Source of the DNA: Aquarana catesbeiana
Lineage: Eukaryota; Chordata; Amphibia; Anura; Ranidae
DNA: 64,000 bases
Direction of reading: 5' to 3'
NCBI RefSeq assembly: GCF_042186555.1
Contig: NC_133325.1
Coordinates: forward strand, 89,432,982-89,496,981
Shown: positions 56,417 through 64,000 of the stretch, in pieces
How positions within the stretch are numbered: the stretch's first letter is position 1
Layout of the letters: the number at the start of each line of letters is the position of its first letter
The notes under the pieces: generated by a model
Told to the model about the DNA's origin: nothing
What the model saw: the letters and a program-made list of their open reading frames with translations, nothing else
Database searches by the model: none
Program-made: the position numbers and the translations under genes

Positions 56417-56903
56417 CAGTGGTCTCCAAACTGCGACCCAGGGGCTGCAGCTCTTTGCCTGCTTTTATCCAGCCCTTGGGGCATTAGTCCCTTCACTGTC
56501 AACAACAATGGGGCATAGTTTCTTCCACTGACACCAACAAAGAGGCATTATTCCTCCCACTGATACCAATGGTGGGGAGCTATTCCTCCCACTGACACCA
56601 ACAATGGGGAACTATTCCTCCCACTGATAACAACAATGGGGCACTATTCCTCTCACTGACACCAACCATAGGGCACTATTCTTCCCACTGACACCAATAA
56701 TGGGACACTATTCCTCTCACTGAGACCAACAATAGGGCACTATTCCTCATGCTAATACCAATGATGGGAAACTATTCCTCCCCCTAACACCAAAGAGGGG
56801 ACGCTGTTTACTCCTATTGACACCAGGACATTTTCTACTCCTGCTGGCCACAGTGCACTCCCCTAAAGTTTGAAGGACAGCAAACTGGTTTGAAGACCCC
56901 TAC
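56417..56903 (+). mobile_element. hAT-like MITE with minisatellite
   Basis: CAGTGGTCTCCAAACTGCG at the left and CAAACTGGTTTGAAGACCCC at the right are roughly inverted. Between them (about 56510-56790) lie ~9 units of a ~31-bp repeat (CACTATTCCTCCCACTGACA then CCAACAATGGGG). It sits at the upstream edge of the CR1 fragment. Confidence 0.75.
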
Positions 56904-57523
56904 CCCAGATAACCGTTATGCAGTAAGGAATCTAAAACCAAGTTCTCATTAAAACAAATAAAGTAAAAGTTATAGCAAATGACTGACAGCAAAAGCTGTT
57001 TAGGAGGCACCTGTGTTTCCAGCTGATGTCCCCCTAATATCACCTAGATCTTCTCTGAAGTCTCTCCACCTCTATGTAGAGAATCTTAAACATGCATGAG
57101 CATGCCTGAGCATTTTAACACAGTGGACAGAGAGGTAAATTTATGATCCGGCAAATGATTACTTTAGAAAAGTTTCTATTTATATAACAGGTTTGGTAAA
57201 ACTTCAATTGGCTCTAGAGCTATAGGTACAGAACGAGAGATAAAGGGAAGAAAACGTTTGTAAGCTATTAGCTAGCACTGTTATCTTAGTCATTTTACTG
57301 ATTCCAAAGGCTCACTTTAAGGCATTAAATGATCGTTGTCAATAATCAATAATGTCTGTAGGCACTACAGCAGAAATCACACAGTATGAAATAAAAAGCA
57401 TGTCCATTTGGTTGTACTTTTCCAGCTCATAGCTATTGCTCCTTTCTGTACGTAGCAGAATCCCTAACCTCTTCCAGTTTAATGAGAACCGTCAAGGCCA
57501 AAGATAGCTGACATCCTTCATTA
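56904..57523. other. Unassigned
   Basis: No gene or nameable repeat seen. Confidence 0.4.
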
Positions 57524-58715
57524 TGTAGTGGGTTGTGAGGCATGGTAGGTGCAAAGGTGGTAAAAGTCATTGGGTGCCAGACACTTCTTGGATGCAAAAG
57601 AGGTTTTATTAATTTTAACAGTCCTTTTTATATTTTGCAAGGGAACGAGGGTTAGGGCCAGGACACCCTTAGATAGTTGCAAACTCAATTGGCAGACTCC
57701 AAGACTTCAATAGGAGGACAGCCATGCAGAGAAAAGGCCCCAGCAAGAAGCCACATCTGCCCTTGCAGGAATGCTGTCTCCTATGGTAACAGTACTAATT
57801 CAAACGCAACAGTTCTCTCAGTTTTACTACAACTTCTCCTTGTAGTTTTTCAACCCCTTGAGCTCCTTGTCTCTCACTGGACTCTCTGATTCACTGACTC
57901 TGAATGCCATGAACTCCTCAAGGCTTTTGCGGTGGTATCTCCCTCAAGCGTCACCCACGCTTCCCTGCTGGGTCCCTAGCTTGGCACTCCGGATACCTTC
58001 AAGCTTCACCCCCGCTGACCGGCTCGGTCCCTAGCTTGACACCCCAGGCTGCTTTGCAAGCGTCACCCCCGCTGGTTGGGTTCCTAACTTGATCACAGTC
58101 TGAAGTTTCCCGATTCTCCACCGTGCCCCTTCGGCGAGAATATGGTTCCGGTACTTGCTTCAGTTACTCACTGTGGTCCCTGGTAAAGGCGAGTGGTCCC
58201 TTCGTGACCACAGCTTCCCTTCTAACTCTGACCACTGACAGGTTCTCTGGCCGAAAGAACCGACACTTTCGGTTGGACTGCACGCCGCAGTCCCAACCCT
58301 GCGCTGCCCTCTTACTTCTGGATAGGCCCTCACACAGCCTGGCAGCCAGATGCCCCCAGGATAGGCCCAATCTGCGACCTAGAAGCCCGGGGCAGATGAC
58401 ACACGTCCACCCAGACTGCAGTCCGGGTGGCACAGAACATAGATCACCTGTCCTCACCGAATATATAGGCTCTCCCAGCAGGCCAAGGGATTCAAGAAAA
58501 CCCCTACACCTTGGCTGAGATACCCCATATACCCATAGCCTGACCTTGGGTTTCCCTTCTCATATCTAATACCACCAAGTACCCAGCCACCTAGTGGTAG
58601 AAGAGAAAAGTGCAACAAGGCCAAACTTAGGGAGAAATCAATAGACCTCTTGCAATCGACCAGGATAACTATTCTTGGTAATTCACTCATAGCTATGACT
58701 AAAGATGCCCTCAGA
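57524..58715 (-). mobile_element. Solo LTR, family LTR2
   Basis: On the plus strand it starts TGTAGTGGGTTGTGAGGC, the inverse of the right end of 25534-26725, and shares the GCTTGCACTCC-like blocks with 30143-31045 (GCTGGGTCCCTAGCTTGGC, TCCACCGTGCCC, GGTTCCGGTACTTGCTTCAG). The far end is degraded near 58715, and I see no clear target duplication. Confidence 0.75.
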
Positions 58716-58904
58716 GGAAGCCTTTTGCAGCACATCCATTAGAATGAGTGCATCAGGGTGAACTCTTTATACATGAATCTTTGAAGCTGCACTTTAACTA
58801 GGACAACAGTTGGGTATTTTTCATTATAACAATCGTGTCTATTTGTCATATGACTACAACAGAGTTGTTTAGATCCTATGAAAAATAATGTCTATATATA
58901 GATA

Positions 58905-59947
58905 TGTAGCAATAACTCTCGGTGGAGCTGCTGGTTTAAGCGGGCTTGTTACCTTCACCCTCGACACCTCTGTTTCGCCGGCACCGGATCTAGGGTTTCG
59001 TTGAGTTTACCTCTGGATGATATAAGCACCAAACACTTGAGTAGGTTTTCCAATGCTTTAATAAAATGAACAAGGGAAGTAGCAGGAAAGAGGTAGTAGG
59101 AAAGCTGCAGGGAAGCTCAAATACCTTTCTGTTATATTTCTTCAGAACATTCTTTGTAATTGAACACTTGCAATTGAATAGTCACCCTTTCATAGGATTC
59201 AATCTTTGCCCGCCTGGATAGACATCTCTCACTTGCCTAGCAGCCAGCACGTAGCACGAACAAAAGTCTCTGCCACAGACTTATCTGGAATAAAACCCGT
59301 ACGATCCTCTGCCACAAGATGTATTGGTTTATGATGAATGTCAGATACAGTACTTGAACCTTTAAGCCAATCTAGACTGTAAGATTACTTCGGAATGCGT
59401 CCTCCAACCGAGTCACCAGGCCCCTCTCCAGACCAGCACTCTGCATGATCCTTCCATGACGGGTCCTCCCCTGGGATCTTCTCAGTTGTCCAGCTTCTTC
59501 ACTCAGGATAGACAGCTCAGGACCATTCCTCCGCTGCTGTGGTTGGCCCCAGACAGGCTTCTGGGCCCACCCACACGCCTCAGCGACGCAGGCCTCCGGA
59601 ACGGAGGACCACGAGGTGGTATTCCTAGTGCATACCTGTCGGCCAGGAGGGCCAGCAGGTGGCTGAAAACGAACCCTAAAAGATGGCGTCTGTCCCATAA
59701 ATACCCTCTCCCAGAATGCAACTCGGAGGACCACCTCCACCGAGTTATCTCCGGGACAGAGGAGCACTCATTCGCCTCAACACGTTGCCCCTCCAATACC
59801 TGCCAATGATGACAACGACACCCACCGGCACAATGTGGAACTGCATGCAACGTCAGCCAAGCTGGAACAGAGGCAAATCTAACTTCCTATAATAAGCGAC
59901 CCACTAAATTTACCTATCAGTGGTAGATAAAATCTACCAGCGCTACA
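58905..59947 (-). repeat. 3' LTR of the element
   Basis: TGTAGCAATAACTCTCGG ... CTACCAGCGCTACA on the plus strand, so TG...CA on both strands. An ATTAAA polyadenylation variant (minus strand) lies near 59062. An open frame of 115 codons at 59850-59503 overlaps a 131-codon frame at 59767-59372. Confidence 0.92.
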
Positions 59948-59958
59948 TACTCCCCCCC

Positions 59959-60320
59959 CAGAGGCGGCTCTCTAATTAGGCAAATAAGGTGGCCGCCTAA
60001 GGCCTCGTACTCCCAGGGGCCTCGGGGCCGCTTAATATGCCTAACGCATGTGTGGGAGTTGCAGGGAGTTTCCCCCGGTCGGTGTCCCCGTCTTGCGTCC
60101 GGGGCCGCAAGTCGTTTTCCCCACCCAGAGGCGGACTGTCACTGACCACTTCCCGAGGTCAGAGGGTCAGTGGGTTGATACCATGTACTCCTCTCCCCGG
60201 CTCCTCCCTCCTGCCGTGCACCGCGGATCTCTGACTCCGGTACTGGCCCGATACACATCCCGAGTGGGGCCTCATGTCTAAGATTTGCCTAAGGCCTCAC
60301 AAAGCCTAGAGCCGCCTCTG
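59959..60320. mobile_element. hAT MITE inserted in the polypurine tract
   Basis: CAGAGGCGGCTCTCTAATTA ... GCCTAGAGCCGCCTCTG with inverted ends. The flanking C-run CTCCCCCC is duplicated, consistent with an 8-bp hAT target (one extra C on the left). It splits the G-rich tract just upstream of the 3' LTR. Confidence 0.85.
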
Positions 60321-60992
60321 CTCCCCCCAGTGCAATAGACGTTGTCCTCAACGTCTGTCACAAACAATAACTCCCAAGCCTGAGAGTAGGTATTTGAGCT
60401 TAAAACTTGGATTTAGATAAAGAAGAAAGAAAGACAGTAGAAAGACATTTTAAGATCAACATTTGTAAAACATTATGTTCACATCCGCAAACAAAACCAT
60501 CCTATGACTGTACACAACCTCACTATCTATTTCAGCTGAAAAGCCTAACAGCTTGATAGGGGATCAAATAGTTCCTGAAAAGAAAAACATATTAAATAAT
60601 ACATGCGACCTCTACTGTTTCAGGAACAAAGTCTCATTTGAAAAAAAATGAAACTCTCTTCCCATTATATATATCAGATTAATCTTTAGGAGTCCATCCC
60701 TATATATACACAATTTTTCTTAAATGAAGAAAATCCGGCTAGCAAAAAAGAAGTCCTTGTATTTAAAACACTGAGATGAGTATTCAGATCTTGACCACGA
60801 AGATCTCTATGCACTGACACTAACTAACTAACTAACTCAAAGTTCTTTTGCCCATAATTACCAATAAAACCGGGGATCTGGCAATGTCAGTGTCTTTCCC
60901 AGTTTATCCACTGTAGTGATGAAATACACAACGTCATCTCTTCCGGGTCTGCAAATGACCACTTTGTCAGCATGAATGTGCTGACCATAATT

Positions 60993-61349
60993 TCAGTGCA
61001 TAAAACATCCACTGAAACGTTCATCCATAGCAACAGAACAACCAGTTATCCGGAAAGGCTTAGGCACAGACAAATAGTCCCAAACAACTTCACTGTACCA
61101 AAGCTCCCAGTTAGCTTCAATCACTTGCATTATATCCTGAGGGACATATGGGAACTCCAAACCATACTCTGTAGCGACACGCTTGTTCAACATTCTCTGC
61201 AAACGTGCACGTTTCGGCAAGGATCTATTTTTCCCCATACCAGGAGGCACACACGAATCCAATGACTTGCTCACCATAGACCCAGCCGGTGTCTGAAGTG
61301 AACTAGTAACTTTTGACAATGTCTCATTTACAGTGCTGTGTGGCTCCAC
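60993..61349 (-). CDS. Second reading frame of the LTR element (unknown protein part)
   Basis: This is a 118-codon frame with only a GTG at its head, overlapping the end of the upstream frame by 26 bp in a different phase. It is basic in the middle (GMGKNRSLPKRARLQRMLNK) and then Trp/Tyr-rich (IEANWELWYSEVVWDYLSV), ending ERFSGCFMH. Because it lacks an ATG at its start and abuts the larger frame, I think it is the C-terminal part of that protein, separated by a 1-base change; ribosomal frameshifting is the alternative. I recognise no family. Confidence 0.5.
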   Translation of the reverse strand: MEPHSTVNETLSKVTSSLQTPAGSMVSKSLDSCVPPGMGKNRSLPKRARLQRMLNKRVATEYGLEFPYVPQDIMQVIEANWELWYSEVVWDYLSVPKPFRITGCSVAMDERFSGCFMH

Positions 61350-62300
61350 ACAAGGATGACGTCTTCCCAGAACTCAGGGCTGTCCATTCAGGGAAAGTCA
61401 TGGCAGAGGCGACATCCTCGCCTTGGGCCCATAGCAACTCTTGTGACATAGTCTCAAATAGGTCATCATCACCAGAGAGATCCGACATGGATTCTATCTC
61501 CGAATCTCCCAGTTCTTCTGCTGGCAGATATCTATTTACAGTCCCAGATACATTCCCCAACAATTGCTCACCCGTTCCTGACGTGGACTTTGTTGGATCC
61601 AGTTCGGATAGTCTTTGGGGTATGCCTCGACCACGGCCGCGGGAAGCCTTCACATATCCCACCTTCTTCTGGACAGGTACAACAGGGATAGGTGTAGTGG
61701 ACGCGGAAATCAAAGTAATGTCCGCTGATGAATTGGTAACAGCAGTGTCTCTCTCCGGGACACTCTCGGTAGCAACAGGCAAAGTCACGGCCTGCCGTTC
61801 TCTTCCAGCAGAAGTAGCAGCTTCTACTGTGGCGACACCTGTAGCCCAGTCCATACGATAAGCACGGGGCGACATGGTAGGTTGCTCCACCACAAACAAA
61901 TATTCTCCACATTGCGGGCAGCGACCAAATGGACTGAGATGTACGGCCAGTCTCTCACATTTGTGGCAAATCATGCCCAGCCCTTCAATATCTCCAACGG
62001 TGTAGAGAACAAACCTCCCCTGCGGCTTCAGACGAATACCGGTATCTGTAAGCAGGGTTCCGGTCAACATAGTACTCGACACGGTGCTCGCTGGGAACAT
62101 TCTTGTCCCATAATTGACTGCATTGCCAAAAAAGACATGGCCACACTCTGATCCTCTCAGCATGATCACAAGGCCTCTCTTCTTTAGCGCCAAACACATC
62201 CACGCGTCCCACGTGGTATCAAGTAGGGTAGACTCCTCCCACTTGTTCTTTTGATCACGTAGCTCCCGGGCTTTTACTGGCAGCCGCCGCCTATGCACTC
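61324..62300 (-). CDS. Unknown zinc-ribbon protein of the LTR element
   Basis: This ~325-codon frame is open from just after a TGA at about 62301. The first ATG is near 62199, giving ~291 residues. Counting from the ATG, the order is: a globular N-terminal part (MCLALKKRGLVIMLRGSECG, then GHVFFGNAVNYGTRMFP), a CxxC-x12-CxxC motif (CHKCERL ... GRCPQCGEYL) that looks like a zinc ribbon, a Ser/Thr/Val-rich linker, a basic RG patch (KASRGRGRGIPQRL), and an acidic end (AEELGDSEIESMSDLSGDDD). It sits where gag would be, 140-240 bp after the primer site, but shows no gag, protease, RT or integrase motif. The domain order (zinc ribbon, basic patch, acidic tail) would suit a nucleic-acid-binding or regulatory protein; that is inference. 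I cannot name a homologue. Confidence 0.6.
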
Positions 62301-62419
62301 AGAAATAAAGTCCTGCAACTTTTAACCTCTTCTTCTCCTGAGAAATTGACAAAGTCCAGTTCTCACCGTAGACTCCCGGTGAAACACCTCTCCAGGTTGT
62401 GAGAATTGACGGCTAACAA

Positions 62420-62437
62420 AACCTGGACGAGCCCCCA
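62420..62437 (-). other. Primer binding site, tRNA-Pro type
   Basis: TGGGGGCTCGTCCAGGTT on the minus strand, 2 nt after the 5' LTR. It differs from the standard proline-tRNA complement at two positions. Confidence 0.88.
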
Positions 62438-62439
62438 CA

Positions 62440-63491
62440 TGTAGCAATAACTCTTGGTGGAGCTGCTGGTTTAAGCGGGCTTCTTACCTTCACTCTCGAC
62501 ACCTCTGTTTCACCAGCACCGGGTCTAGTGTTCCGTTGAGTTTACCTCTGGACGATATAAGCACCAAACACTTGAATAGGTTTTCCAATGCTTTAATAAA
62601 ACGAACAAGGGAAGTAGCAGGAAAGAGGTAGTAGGGAAGCTGCAGGGAAGCTCAAATACCTTCCTGTTATATTTCTTCAGAACATTCTTTGTAATTGAAC
62701 ACTTGCAATTGAATAGTCCCCCTTTTGTAGGATTCAATCTTTGCCCGCCTGGATAGACATCTCTCACTTGCCTAGCAGCCAGCACGTAGCACGAACAAAA
62801 GTCTCTGCCACAGACTTATCTGGAATAAAACCCGTATGATCCTCTTCCACAGGATGTATTGGTTTGTGATGAATGTCAGATACAGTACTTGAACCTTTAA
62901 GACAACCCGGCAGTACTATACTGTAAGATTACTTCAGAATGCGTCCTCCAACCGAGTCACCAGGCCCCTCTCCAGACCAGCACTCTGCATGATCCTTCCA
63001 TGACAGATCCTTCCCTGGGATCTTCTCGGTTGTCCAGCTTCTTCACTCAGGATAGACAGTTCAGGACCATTCCTCCGCTGCTGTGGTAGGCCCCAGACAG
63101 GCTTCTGGGCCCACCCACACACCGCAGTGACGCGGGCCTCCGGAACGGAGGACCACGAGGTGGTATTCCTAGTGCATACCTGTCAGCCAGGAGGGCCAGC
63201 AGGTGGCTGAAAATGAACCCTAAAACATGGCGTCTGTCCCATAAATACCCTCTCCCAGAATGCAACTTGGAGGACCACCTCCACCGAGTTATCTCCGGGA
63301 CAGAGGAGCACTCATTCACCTCAACACGTTGCCCCTCCAACACCTGCCGATGGTGACAACGACACCCACCGGCACAATGTGGAACTGCATACAACGTCAG
63401 CCAAGCTGGAATAGAGGCAAATCTAACTACCTATAATAAGCGACCCACTAAATTTACCTATCAGTGGTAGATAAAATCTACCAGCACTACA
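62440..63491 (-). repeat. 5' LTR of the element
   Basis: It matches 58905-59947 and the solo copy at 46911-47961. The 115-codon frame is open at 63394-63047. The overlapping second frame is shortened here (63122-62934). Confidence 0.92.
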
Positions 63492-63495
63492 GATA

Positions 63496-64000
63496 CTATA
63501 TATGAGTAAATAGGCTCTCCATTCTTCAAAATCTGGCTTCATGATTTGTTTAGCATAAGGGTACCATTAGTCCACATTTATGGGGGGACCGTTCCTGTTG
63601 TGAGGGGTCTGTTCTCAGGAAACAGGAGTCCCCAGAATCATCCCCAGGAGCCAGGCACTGTAGAGTAAACATTGCAGTGCACAGGCTGTGCGGGCACATT
63701 GCAGGGCACACAGCACATGTCCAGACCCCTGGATGCTTTGCATTACATAATCCTCACCCCTGAACTTTGTGTGTTACTTAATCCTGACCCCTGCACCCTG
63801 TGTTTTTACCCTGTGTTTGACTCACAGTAGCATAGGCTCAGGTTTTATTTAACCATACCCCTTCAAGCCCTGCCCACTGTTACCACACTGTGTCTACAAA
63901 AACGTAGGAGGTGCAAATCTGGAGAGCCATTTTATTCCTTTTGTGGGGCTACTAAACATACTACTGATAAAGTGGAAGTTCAGCCTATTAACTAAGCTTA
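63496..64000. other. Unassigned
   Basis: No gene recognised. A run of CACATTGCAGGGCACACAGC-like text and CCTGACCCCTGCACC repeats hints at an old repeat. Confidence 0.35.

Larger units (their letters stand above)
58905..63491 (-). mobile_element. Complete LTR retroelement without recognisable gag or pol
   Basis: Two LTRs of ~1.05 kb (58905-59947 and 62440-63491) in the same orientation enclose 2.5 kb. The 4-bp target GATA is duplicated exactly (58901-58904, 63492-63495). On the minus strand the 5' LTR (62440-63491) is followed 2 bp later by TGGGGGCTCGTCCAGGTT, 16 of 18 bases of the proline-tRNA primer site used by many gammaretrovirus-like elements. A G-run (polypurine tract) precedes the 3' LTR. 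The LTRs differ at about 11 of the first ~175 positions, so the insertion is not recent. The interior has a long frame for an unknown protein, a second frame and no reverse transcriptase, integrase or protease motif. It is probably a non-autonomous element or endogenous retrovirus relative. Confidence 0.9.

Noticed and set aside
61313..62151. Plus-strand frames opposite the LTR-element protein (61313-61861, 182 codons)
   Set aside because: Shadows of the minus-strand frame. The LTR, primer site and G-rich tract all fix the coding strand as minus.

Overview
The window looks like intergenic or intronic DNA of a large, repeat-rich vertebrate genome. The mix of repeats points to an anuran amphibian, probably a true frog (inference): PIF/Harbinger elements with MYB-like and MADF-like partner genes, CR1-type LINEs, a Penelope-like element, hAT, mariner and piggyBac-like MITEs, and the abundant 'TTAACCACTT...AAGTGGTTAA' and 'TTAACCTCCCTGGCGG' repeats. 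I found no host protein-coding gene, tRNA, rRNA or CRISPR array. Every recognisable coding stretch belongs to a transposable element, and nearly all are broken by stops, frameshifts or deletions. The few short frames outside recognised elements show nothing that supports coding.

Layout. 1-4.5 kb: a TTAA-flanked repeat with a minisatellite, then a Tc1/mariner-like MITE split by a 1.55-kb foldback element. 4.5-12.1 kb: Harbinger copy A (transposase exon 2, inverted duplicate of its 3' half, MYB-like gene on the minus strand, MADF-like gene on the plus strand, antisense MADF fragment, right terminus). 12.1-18 kb: small repeats and deletion derivatives of the same Harbinger family; one carries an inverted repeat with two hammerhead-ribozyme-like cores. 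18-24 kb: nested hAT elements, minisatellites, pogo-like and foldback MITEs. 25-28 kb: a CR1 LINE split by a solo LTR. 29.8-32.1 kb: a tandemly duplicated block with a 48-bp minisatellite and another solo LTR. 32.5-34.9 kb: a Harbinger derivative and a mariner MITE with nested insertions. 36.8-44.0 kb: Harbinger copy B, the fullest copy. 44-50.3 kb: MITEs and a three-level nest ending in a solo LTR. 50.5-53.3 kb: the 3' half of a Penelope-like element with a hammerhead-like motif. 54.5-58.7 kb: a second CR1 LINE with two hAT insertions, then another LTR. 58.9-63.5 kb: a complete LTR retroelement on the minus strand (two LTRs, 4-bp target duplication, proline-tRNA-type primer site, G-rich tract) whose interior has no recognisable gag or pol but a long frame for an unfamiliar zinc-ribbon protein.

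How the parts work together. In the Harbinger family the transposase probably acts with a MYB/SANT-type DNA-binding partner. These copies add a MADF-like gene that diverges from the MYB-like gene across a shared ~0.3-kb promoter. Non-autonomous copies keep the termini and would be mobilised in trans. The LTR element lacks polymerase genes and would also depend on a helper. The items most worth following up are the unknown LTR-element protein, the three-gene Harbinger layout with its conserved antisense MADF tail, and the hammerhead-like motifs.
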